Assembly: GCA_963849635.1 (NCBI GenBank)
Contig: CAWKIA010000016.1
Span: 1 to 64,000 of the forward strand
DNA: 64,000 nucleotides
Direction of reading: 5' to 3'
Source of the DNA: CAVRUD01 sp963849635
GTDB lineage: Bacteria > Chloroflexota > Chloroflexia > Thermomicrobiales > UBA6265
Shown here: positions 1 to 7,599 of the stretch, in pieces
Layout: every line of letters starts with the position of its first letter
How positions within the stretch are numbered: the first letter of the stretch is position 1
The notes under the pieces: generated by a model
The model's database searches: none
What the model was told of the DNA's origin: nothing
What the model saw: only the letters and a program-made list of their open reading frames with translations
Translations under genes and position numbers: made by a program

Positions 1-1248
1 ATTTGCCTGTTCTTCGTTCAGTTCCATGTCTGCAGTTGCCCGCGTCCCACAGGAGGTCGGTGCAGACGCCGCCGCAGTCCGCGTGATTACACTGGCAGGC
101 GCCGTCCAGGCAGGACCGGTCGCTGGCGCAGACGGTGCCGCAGCTGCCGCAGTTGTTCTGGTCATGCCGGAGTTCCACGCAGGCGCCGTCGCACTCCTGG
201 TGAAAGCACCGGCAGACCCATGCCAGGCAGCTCTTTAGCCCCGCGCAGGCGGCACCGCAGGCCCCGCAGTTGCGCGCGTTCCACAGGAGGCTGACGCAGG
301 CGCCGCCGCAGTCCGTGGTCCCGCTCGGGCACTGGTCCGGGGGGGCGCAGCACCGCGGTCGTGCGCCGAGGTGCAGACGCCGCTCTGGCAGGTGTCGGTG
401 TCGGTGCAGGCGGTGCCGTCGGAGCAGGCGGTGCCGTCCGGTTGGGCCGGGGTCGGAGCAGAGCCCGGTCGCCGGGTCGCAGGTGCCGGCGAGGTGGCAG
501 GGACCGCGGCGGCGCAGACCATCGGCGTGCCGGTGCAGACGCCGGCCTGGCAGCACGTCGTTGCTGGTGCAGCGGTTGTCGTCGTCGCAGGCGGTGCCGT
601 TGGGCTTCGCCTGCGTGTAGCAGGGGCCGGTGGCGGGGTTGCAGACGCCCGGTGAGGTTGCACTGGTCGCCGGGGCCGCGCAGTCCCGCGGGACGCCGGC
701 GGTGCAGACGCCGGCCTGGCAGGTGTCGACGGTGCAGGCGTTGGCGTCGGCGGTGCAGGCGGTGCCGTCGCCTTCGGCGGGTTGGAGCAGATGCCCGTCG
801 CGGGGTTGCACGTCCCGGCGATCGTGGCACTGATCGGACGCGGCGCAGACGACAGGGTTGCCGCCGACGCAGGCACCGGCCTGGCAGGTGTCGGTCCGGG
901 TGCAGGCGTTGCCGTCGGTGCAGGCGGTCCCGTTGGGCTTCGGGGGACTGGTGCATTGGCCGGTCGCGGGTCGCAGGTACCGGCGACATGGCATTGGTCG
1001 AGCGCCGTGCAGACGAGCGCAATCAGGAGGTGCCGGCAGACCCGCTTGCGGCAGGGGTCGGTCGTGCAGGCGTTGCCGTCGGCGCAGTCGGCGTCGACGC
1101 GGCAGCCCGCGGCGGCGGCGGGGCGGGCGGCGGGGAGGCGGGCGAGCAGGCCGGCCGCGGCGGCGCCAACGGCGGCCCGGACGAACGAGCGGCGGGAGCG
1201 GGGGCGGCGAGCCGGCGGGCGAAGTCGTCGAAGCGGTCGGTCGTCCAT
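1..1248 (-). pseudogene. Cys-rich Tat-exported protein, 3' end off window, several frameshifts
   Basis: Reading leftward from ATG at 1248, a leader containing RSRRSF followed by an Ala-rich hydrophobic stretch looks like a twin-arginine signal. Then come repeated Cys motifs of the type DGNACTTDPC, DQCHVAGTCDP and CNPATG, and near the left edge C-x-C / CGGVC motifs (SCLDGACQCN, ADCGGVC). These short Cys modules are known from exported proteins of Chloroflexota and myxobacteria; their function is unknown. The coherent motifs jump between all three minus frames, so at least four frameshifts are needed. Even the leader is shifted: an alternative frame reads DRFDDFARRLAA, matching the MDERRFD leader of the exported protein at 36453-37313. 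The gene continues past position 1. It may be a decayed gene or an intact one read through an error-rich, very GC-rich consensus. Confidence 0.6.
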
Positions 1249-1341
1249 CGAGCATCCTGCGTCCAGGGGCGGGCACGGCCGCGGGGGCGCCGCGCGGTGG
1301 CGGCGGCGGCCGGGTGCCACCGCGCCACAGTAGCCCCCCCG

Positions 1342-1438
1342 CGGCGCTGCGCGCAGTGTGAGATCTACCCGTTTGCGCGGGCGACGGCGAGGACGGGGGC
1401 CTACGTAGTTTCGGCACACCGGGGCGTGGGACCCGCTC
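1342..1438. repeat. ~97 bp duplicated intergenic module, copy 1
   Basis: This stretch is about 90% identical to 2442-2537. The shared core includes GTGTGAGATCTAC, CCTACGTAGTTTCGGCACAC and GGGGCGTGGGACCCGCTC. It contains the 8-bp palindrome CTACGTAG. Copy 1 lies between the small secreted protein (ends 1529) and the start of the Cys-rich gene (1248), i.e. upstream of a minus-strand gene. A shared promoter or operator module is the likeliest reading. Confidence 0.75.
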
Positions 1439-1528
1439 TGTCCATTGCGACTGCGACTGCCTGCCCGGCTGGGTGAGTGGGAAGCCCGCCGCCCCGCTGC
1501 CCACAGGCGCGGCTTCGTCGACGGTTTC

Positions 1529-2034
1529 TCAGCGCGCGGGCGCGTCCGAATCGGGCAGGGGGGTGACGGCGACGAAGCATCCGACCGGCCGTCTTCTGGA
1601 TCCCCGATCTCGAAGGGGGCGCCCCGGTCGTTCAAGGCGCGGCACCGCTCCTCGTCAAACGGCAGCGGCACGCCGTTGATGATGATGGCGACGAAGCACC
1701 CCGGCTGGATGCCCGGATCGCCGATCTCGAAGGGCGCGCCCCGCGCGATCAGGGCGCGGCATTCGTCCTCGGTGAACGGGAGGGGCCGGTCCTGGTCGGG
1801 GGGCGGCTGGACGCTCCAGTGGATGACGATGCAGACCTCGTCGGTGTCGGGGCCGCCGAGCGTGAAGGGCGCCCCCCGCTGGATCAGCGCGCGGCACTCC
1901 TCCGGCGTGAACGGGAGGGGCTGGTCGGTGTCGGGGGGCGGCTGGGTGCCGACGCGGCGGTCGGCGGCGGCCGGGGCGACGACGGCCGCGAGCAGGGCGA
2001 GCGCGGCGAGGACGGCGAGCAAATGGCGCTTCAT
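1529..2034 (-). CDS. small secreted protein with three EECRALI-type repeats (one frameshift)
   Basis: ATG at 2034 follows a strong AAGGAGG site. The product starts with a Sec signal peptide (MKRHLLAVLAALALLAAVV, AxA cleavage near residue 24). Three repeats of about 40 residues follow, starting near residues 39, 84 and 123. Each has the pattern LPF-(T/D)-x-E-x-C-RAL-xx-RGAPF-x-(I/L)-G and a second downstream Cys. In the third repeat the frame breaks near 1580: the second Cys segment (GCFVAVTPLP) is found one frame over and ends at TGA 1531-1529. Restoring one base gives a 168-residue protein; without it the frame runs on for about 600 codons of low-complexity sequence, which I regard as spurious. 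I do not recognise the family. Two Cys per repeat suggest disulfide-stabilised extracytoplasmic modules. Confidence 0.6.
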
Positions 2035-2091
2035 CGGGAACCTCCTTGACCGTTGCCCGCTGGCGCGGGCGGGTGATCGGTGCGGGGGCTG

Positions 2092-2117
2092 ACGGAGAGC
2101 GCCGCGGCGCTCTCCGT
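2092..2117. terminator. perfect 11-bp hairpin
   Basis: ACGGAGAGCGC and GCGCTCTCCGT flank a 4-nt loop. It lies just downstream of the 28-residue small ORF on the minus strand and upstream of the secreted-protein gene. There is no T-tract on the minus strand, so it may act as an attenuator or an mRNA-stabilising stem instead of an intrinsic terminator. Confidence 0.5.
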
Positions 2118-2154
2118 TCTTGCCGGTTGCCGGCGACAGAGACGCCTTGGGCGG

Positions 2155-2241
2155 CTAGTTGCTGGTCAAGGCGAAGGCGACGGACGCGAGCGACCCGACG
2201 AGATAACGGGCGTAAGTCCAGATGTGCTTGAGGCCGATCAC
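2155..2241 (-). CDS. candidate 28-residue small protein
   Basis: A GTG at 2241 is preceded at about 7 nt by an unusually strong ribosome-binding site (AAGGAAGGAG). The frame reads MIGLKHIWTYARYL then VGSLASVAFALTSN and stops at TAG (2157-2155). It is a short amphipathic-to-hydrophobic peptide with one aromatic/basic half. The last part of its DNA (2176-2194, GGCGACGGACGCGAGCGAC) is repeated exactly at 2281-2299 upstream, which suggests local duplication. It is followed by the hairpin at 2092-2117 and preceded by one copy of the 97-bp module. No family is recognised; support is the ribosome-binding site and the terminator-like context only. Confidence 0.4.
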   Translation of the reverse strand: MIGLKHIWTYARYLVGSLASVAFALTSN

Positions 2242-2441
2242 GGAGGTGCTCCTTCCTTGCTGGTTGACACGGAGACCGACGGCGACGGACGCGAGCGACG
2301 GGGCCGCGTCGCGGGCGGAGGCGCAGACGCGGGCTCCCGGCCGCGGCGTCCGGGCCGCGGGGATGAAACGGGCTGCCTCGCTGGTCGCGGGGCCGGTGCC
2401 CGCACGTCTGGTCTCGGGCACGGTCCCAGGATGGGCCTCGC

Positions 2442-2537
2442 CGGCGCCGCGCACAGTGTGAGATCTACTCGTTTCGCGGGCGACGGCCCGGACGGGAGCC
2501 TACGTAGTTTCGGCACACCGGGGCGTGGGACCCGCTC
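2442..2537. repeat. ~97 bp duplicated intergenic module, copy 2
   Basis: Partner of 1342-1438. This copy starts immediately downstream of the LuxR-type regulator's stop codon and lies about 200 bp upstream of the small ORF at 2241. Both copies have the same orientation and both sit upstream of minus-strand genes that encode exported or small proteins. Confidence 0.75.
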
Positions 2538-4940
2538 AGACCAGCCCGCGGCGGACGGCGTGGGTCGCGGCGGCGGCGCGGGAGGGGACGTCGAGCTTGG
2601 CGAGGATGTTGGTGACGTGCTTGCCAACGGTGCGCGGGCTGACGAAGATTGCCGCGGCGATCTCCCGGTCGGTGCGGCCCTCGGCCAGCAGGCGCAGCAC
2701 CATCCAGCTCGCGCGGTGTCAGGCCGCCGGCATGGTGCTCCGAACGCGGTTGGGGCGCCGCGGACTCGGCAGCGGCGAGGATGGCCTGAATGTCGGCGTC
2801 GATCGCCTCGTCGCTCATCGTTTGGCCGGTGGCCCAGGCGTGGGCAAAGGCCTCCTCACCCAGGGTGGCGCGCGACCGCTCCACGGCCCACTCGTGGTCC
2901 GCGCGTTCCGGCAAGCCATCGCTGTAGCCGCCGGCGGCGCGGATCGTCGCCACGGCCGCCAGGAGCCGCGCCGCCGGCGCGGCCTGCTTGCCCGCCGCTC
3001 CAGGACGGCCACGTCCGCGAGGAGTTTCCAATCGTTAGGGCTCCTGCGCCCTCCATCGAGTTGCCGCGCCCGCGCCACCAACTCGCGCGCGGCGGCGGCG
3101 GCACGCGGCAGGTTGCCCTCCTTGACGGCGACCAGCACCAGATAGTGCAGGCACCAGGCGTAGACCAGGGGGTCACCGAGCGCTTGGCCGGCAGTCGACG
3201 CCGCTTCCCAGAGGTCCCTGGCTCGTCCCAGCTCGCCTCGTCCGTAGGCAACCACGCCAAGATGGTAGGTGATGACGATCGGCTCGAGCGGGTCGTCAGT
3301 CCGGTCGTAGAGCGTGCGCGCGGCGATGAAATGAGCCTCGGCCTGGTCGTAATCGCCGCGGTCCTCCGCGATGAAGCCGCTCAGATTCTCACCGAGGGCC
3401 TCGAGCCAGGCGTCCTGGAGGTGGCGGGCCAGCGTCACGGCCTGGTCGAGGTGGGCGAGGGCGCCGGCGTCGTCGCCGAGGTGGTGGGCAAGGAGCCCGG
3501 CCCAGACGAGCGCCCTCCCACGATCGCCCGGCGGCGCCTCGGGCGCGGCCGCGAGACCCCGCTCCAACCACCGGCGCCCCTCCTGATACTGCTGTTCTAT
3601 GTTGCCAAGCCCAGCCCAGCACGCCGGCCAGCCGCAGCAGCACCTCCCCCTGGCCCGTCTCGTCGAGCCAGGTCAGGGCGGCGCGGATGTTGGGCTGCTC
3701 GACGTCGAGACGTTCGAAGTCTCCCGAGCGAATGGGCCGTCGGGTACGGAGACGCTGCCCGCTCCGCGAAGCTCACGCACCAGGCCGCGTGCCGGCGCCG
3801 TACCTCCGCCGCCTCGCCGCTCGCCTCCAGGCGCTCCAGCCCGAACTCGCGGATCGTCTCCAGCATCCCGAAGCGCGGTTCATCGCCCGGCTGCTCCTCC
3901 CGCCGCAGCAGACTCATGTCCACCAGCGTTCCGACACCCGCGAGGACGTCGGCCTCGGCCGCGGCACGGGCTTGACCGACGGTCCCCGCCGCCTCCAGCG
4001 TGAAGCCGCCGGCGAAGACCGCCAGCCGCCGGAACAGCGCCTGGTCGGCCTCGGTCGAGCAGGTCGTGGCTCCAGGCGATCGCGTCGCGCATCGTCCGCA
4101 GCCGGGCCGGCACGTCGCGGGGACCGCCCGTCAGCAGCGGCAAGCGCGGTGGTCAAGCCGGGCCAGCAGCGCCCGCGGCGGCAGGAGGGTGCTCCGCGCG
4201 GCGGCCAGCTCGATCGCCAGGGGCAGCCCGTCCAGCCGGTGGCAGACCTGGCCGCGACCGCCGCCGCGTTCTCCGCGGTCAGGGCGAAGTCGTCCCGCGC
4301 CGCCCGCGCCCGCTCGACGAAGAGGCGCACCGCGGGGGTCTCGCCCAGCTCGCCGAGGGGCGGCAGGCGCGCGAGCTCCGGCAGGGCCAGGGGGGGCACG
4401 GCGAAGCCGTGCTCGCCGGAGAGGCGCAGCACCGCCCGGCTGGTGGCCAGGACCGCGAGGCGCGGGCAGGCCGCCAGGAGGTCGGTCACCAGCGGGGCGG
4501 CCTCGAGCACGTGCTCGCAGTTGTCGAGGAGCAGCAGCGCCTGCCGCTCCCGCAGGAACGCCCGCAGCCCGGCGACGAGCGGGCGGCCGCCCGCCTCCCG
4601 CACCCCGAGCACCCCGGCGACCGCCGAGGCGACGAGGGCCGGGTCGCGGACCGGGGCGAGGGGCACGAACCAGACGCCGTCGGGGAAGGCGCCCGCGACC
4701 TCGTCGGCGACCCGCAGCGCCAGCCGGGTCTTGCCGACGCCGCCCGGCCCGGTCAGGGTCAGCAGGCGGACGCCGTCGTGGCGCAGCGCGGGCGACGGCG
4801 TCGGCGACCTCGCGCTCGCGGCCGACGAAGGAGGTGAGGGGCAGCGGCAGGTCGACGAGCGGGTCGCGCGCGGGCCGGGGGAGCGGGACGATCGGCGTCG
4901 GCCGCGCCTCGGCGAGATCGGGCGGGAGGGCAGTGGACAT
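2536..4940 (-). pseudogene. NB-ARC/TPR transcription regulator with C-terminal LuxR HTH, multiply frameshifted
   Basis: Starting at ATG 4940 (MSTALPPDLAEARP), successive minus-frame segments give a coherent regulator: LTSFVGREREV; the P-loop LTGPGGVGKTRLAL; the Walker-B-like ALLLLDNCEHV; DGLPLAIELAAARS; GGPRDVPARLRTMRDAIAWS; PRFGMLETIREFGLERLEAS; a TPR-like region encoded around 2815-3567; and a LuxR-type HTH (GRTDREIAAAIFVSPRTVGK) ending at TGA 2538-2536. These pieces lie in different frames, so at least six single-base shifts are required over 2.4 kb. Intact relatives in this window are about 800 residues, matching this span. Such proteins are STAND-type ATPase regulators that presumably bind DNA after ligand-triggered assembly. 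Decay and consensus error both remain possible. Confidence 0.7.
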
Positions 4941-5447
4941 AGCCGGACTCCGGGCCGTCGGTGGATTGTGCCGGATGCCGCCCACTCTACACCCGGCCGG
5001 GGGGGGGCGGAAGGGGGACGGATGGGGGAGGACCCCCGGCCATGCCGCGTGCCAGCCCCTGGCGAACGGGTTTGCAGACACCTAGTGTAGTGGCCTGTCA
5101 CGCGTCATTCGCCGGGGCGTTGGCGTCTGTAGGGGCAGGGCTTGCCCTGTCCGCTGGTGGGCCGACCTGCCGGCCGTGCCGGCGGCCACCGCCGTCCTCC
5201 GCTCCCGGATCGCGGCGCGCTTCCACCGGCCGGTCCCCGGCGGCATCGCGCTCGTCCAGACCTTCTGACGAACCGCTTAGAACGTTTGTTGCAACTCTGA
5301 TACGATTATCAAGCGTTCCGCAACCCCTCCAGCATGGCCAATAGGCCATTATCAGATCAACGGAACCAAGCCCACTAGGAGCTTGGACGCTGAGCAAGCC
5401 CCGGCGATCTGTTGATCGCCATGGCACACGAAATGGAGGAGTCCGCC
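4941..5447. other. 507-bp divergent intergenic region
   Basis: No gene is supported here. It separates the minus-strand regulator from the plus-strand DoxX-like gene. It holds a REP-like palindrome at 5129-5152, an AT-richer stretch at about 5278-5350 likely to contain the promoter of the DoxX-like gene, and a small hairpin (GGCGATC-TGTT-GATCGCC, 5403-5420) in its leader. Confidence 0.6.
5129..5152. repeat. REP-like palindrome
   Basis: GTAGGGGCAGGGCTTGCCCT followed by GTCC is an internal palindrome (GGGCAGGGCTTGCCC). The start of the element at 22681 is very similar, and the mini-hairpins at 52342-52510 are built on the same CAGGGC-nn-GCCCTG idea. It is probably one member of a dispersed repeat family. 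Confidence 0.6.
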
Positions 5448-6278
5448 ATGCTGACCATGACCCGGACTAAGGCGTTCGTTTTAACGGCAATTGCGGCAGC
5501 TCTCTACGTCGGGATGGGCATCGCCTTCGCCGACGACTACTTCACCGGCACGTTCTTCAATAGCGACGCCTGGGCCGATTCGACGGCGTTGAGCTGGCTG
5601 CTCCTGGCCCTGATCATCGCCGGCGGCGTCTACGAGGCCGTCCGCATCCCGGACGACGGGGTGGCCCTTGAAGTCAAGGACGACACAGGCCCCGGCCAGA
5701 TCAGCGATCCGACGTGGTGGAAGATCCTGCTGGGCAACACCTACCTGGCCGTCATCTGGATGCCGTTGCGCTTCTTCGTCGGCCACGAGTGGCTGGCCGC
5801 CGGTGAGCACAAGCTCCGCGACGACGCCTGGATGGACGGTGGAACCGCGCTGAAGGGGTTCTGGGAGGGCGCGGTCGCCATCCCCGAAGCCCCGGCCCGG
5901 CCCAGGATCACCTACGACTGGTTCCGCGACTTCCTGCAGTACATGCTCGACCACGAGTGGTACACCTGGTTCGCCAAGGTGATCGCGATCGGCGAGTTCC
6001 TGATCGGGTTGGGGTTGGTCGTCGGCGCTCTGGTCGGGATCGCCGCCTTCTTCGGGACGGTGCTCAACGTCAATTTCCTGCTGGCGGGCACGGTGAGCTC
6101 GAACCCGGTCCTCTTCGGGATCACCGTCCTCCTCGTCTTGGCCTGGAAGGTCGCGGGCTACATCGGACTCGACCGCGTCCTGCTCCCCGCGCTGGGAACC
6201 CCCTGGCAGCCCGGGCGCCTGATGCACCGTGACGACACGACGAGCACCCGTCTCCAGCCCCCGCCCAAAGCCGTCTAG
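5448..6278 (+). CDS. DoxX-like integral membrane protein
   Basis: The start ATG (MLTMTRTKAF) is chosen because GGAGG lies about 8 nt upstream; an earlier in-frame ATG lacks such a site. The 276-residue product has a hydrophobic N-terminal segment, a second near residues 30-50, and a C-terminal group of membrane segments (IGEFLIGLGLVVGALVGIAA, VLFGITVLLVLAWKVAGYIG). The order fits the DoxX/DoxD superfamily of small quinone-linked membrane proteins, several of which protect against oxidative stress or act in thiosulfate oxidation. The extra charged central region (residues ~80-160) is typical of longer Chloroflexota and archaeal members. It stands first in the stress/energy island and is followed by a clear terminator, so it is probably monocistronic. 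The electron donor cannot be inferred. Confidence 0.75.
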   Translation: MLTMTRTKAFVLTAIAAALYVGMGIAFADDYFTGTFFNSDAWADSTALSWLLLALIIAGGVYEAVRIPDDGVALEVKDDTGPGQISDPTWWKILLGNTYLAVIWMPLRFFVGHEWLAAGEHKLRDDAWMDGGTALKGFWEGAVAIPEAPARPRITYDWFRDFLQYMLDHEWYTWFAKVIAIGEFLIGLGLVVGALVGIAAFFGTVLNVNFLLAGTVSSNPVLFGITVLLVLAWKVAGYIGLDRVLLPALGTPWQPGRLMHRDDTTSTRLQPPPKAV

Positions 6279-6291
6279 TCCCTTACGTTGC

Positions 6292-6330
6292 GCGAACGGC
6301 CGGGGAGCTACATGCTCCCCGGCCGTTCGC
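6292..6330 (+). terminator. intrinsic terminator after the DoxX-like gene
   Basis: A perfect 17-bp stem (GCGAACGGCCGGGGAGC with its complement) closes a 5-nt loop and is followed by ATTTCCGTTTT. It lies 13 bp after the stop codon. Confidence 0.85.
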
Positions 6331-6384
6331 ATTTCCGTTTTGGCGTCGCAATCGCCCGCGGCAAAGCTGAGTACTGGAGTTTTC

Positions 6385-7599
6385 GTGGACGACCGGACTG
6401 AAGCGACGCGGCTCCTTGCCATCAACACCGGATCATCCAGCCTCAAAGCAGGCGTCTACCGGGCCGGTCCCGAGCCCCTGCGCGAGGCTAGCGTGCTGGT
6501 CGACCTTAACGATGGGGAGGGGGCCCGCGTCACCGTCCATGCGGCAGGTGGCCAGGCGCTCATTGACCGCCGCGAGCGCCTGGAGGGCCACGCGAGCGCG
6601 CTGGCGGCCTTGCGATCCTGCCTCCAGGAGACCGATCTAGACCAGGGCATCGCGGCGATCGGACACAGGATCGTCCACGGTGGCCGCAATCACGACCAGC
6701 CGGCGCTGATCACACCCGAGCTGCTCGACAACCTGCACGGTCTCGTCCCCCTCGCCCCGGAACATCTGCCGCAGGCGCTCGCTGCCGTTGAGGCGTTGGG
6801 ACGCTCGTTCCCCGGCGTGCCGCAGGTGGCGTGCTTCGACACCGCCTTCCATCGGACGATGCCACGCGTTGCCCAGCTCTACGGCCTGCCATACGACGTG
6901 CAGGATGCGGGCGTACTTCGCTACGGCTTCCATGGGCTGTCCTGTGAGTCGATCCTCGATCAGCTTGGTGCCGTGGGCGAGGTCGATGGCCGCCGCGTCG
7001 TGATCGCCCATCTGGGGAATGGGTCGAGCATGACGGCGGTTCGCAATGGCCGCAGCGTCGAAACGACGATGGGATTCACCCCGACCGGCGGGCTCGTGAT
7101 GGCCAGCCGCAGCGGTGATCTAGATCCGGGCGTGCTGCTCTTCTTGCTGCGCGAGCGGTCGCTGGACGCGGCGGCTCTGGGCGAGCTGGTGAATCGGCGC
7201 TCGGGGTTGCTCGGCGTCTCCGGAACGAGCGGGGATATGCGCGAGTTACTCGACCTGGAATCCAGTGACCCGCGGGCGGCCGAAGCCGTCGACCTGTTCT
7301 GCTACCAGGCGCGGAAGGCGGTCGGGGCGCTGGCCACCGCTCTGGGCGGCCTGGACACCCTGGTGTTCACCGGCGGGATCGGCGAACACGCCGCGCCGGT
7401 CCGGGAGCGCATTTGCTCCGGCCTCGGGTTCCTCGGTATCGAGGTCGACCCGGAACGCAACCTGGGTAGCCTCCCGGTGATCTCACCGGAGTCCAGTCCG
7501 GTCACGGTACGGGTGGTGCGGACTGATGAGGAATTAATGATCGTGCGTCACACCGCCCAGTTGCTGGGTACCAAAGGAGGCACTCGTGTACCAGTTTGA
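6385..7599 (+). CDS. ackA: acetate kinase
   Basis: The enzyme interconverts acetyl phosphate + ADP and acetate + ATP. Family motifs are clear: LLAINTGSSSLK at the N-terminus, GHRIVHGG, FDTAFHRTMP, YGFHGLS, HLGNGSS, TPTGGLVMASRSGDLDPG and FTGGIGEHAA near the C-terminus. The GTG start at 6385 is chosen because CTGGAG precedes it and because 404 residues is the usual length; upstream in-frame codons run through the terminator of the previous gene. The gene overlaps xfp by 14 nt, so the two are translationally coupled. Together they convert sugar phosphates to acetate with ATP gain through acetyl phosphate. Confidence 0.95.
   Translation: MDDRTEATRLLAINTGSSSLKAGVYRAGPEPLREASVLVDLNDGEGARVTVHAAGGQALIDRRERLEGHASALAALRSCLQETDLDQGIAAIGHRIVHGGRNHDQPALITPELLDNLHGLVPLAPEHLPQALAAVEALGRSFPGVPQVACFDTAFHRTMPRVAQLYGLPYDVQDAGVLRYGFHGLSCESILDQLGAVGEVDGRRVVIAHLGNGSSMTAVRNGRSVETTMGFTPTGGLVMASRSGDLDPGVLLFLLRERSLDAAALGELVNRRSGLLGVSGTSGDMRELLDLESSDPRAAEAVDLFCYQARKAVGALATALGGLDTLVFTGGIGEHAAPVRERICSGLGFLGIEVDPERNLGSLPVISPESSPVTVRVVRTDEELMIVRHTAQLLGTKGGTRVPV

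Noticed and set aside
235..1528. Continuation of the small secreted protein as a 599-residue product
   Set aside because: After the third repeat the residues become Arg/Pro/Ala-rich and the true repeat ending appears one frame over with a stop at 1529; the long frame also runs through the 97-bp intergenic repeat.
2176..2299. A minisatellite or CRISPR-like array around the small ORF
   Set aside because: Only two copies of the 19-bp repeat exist.
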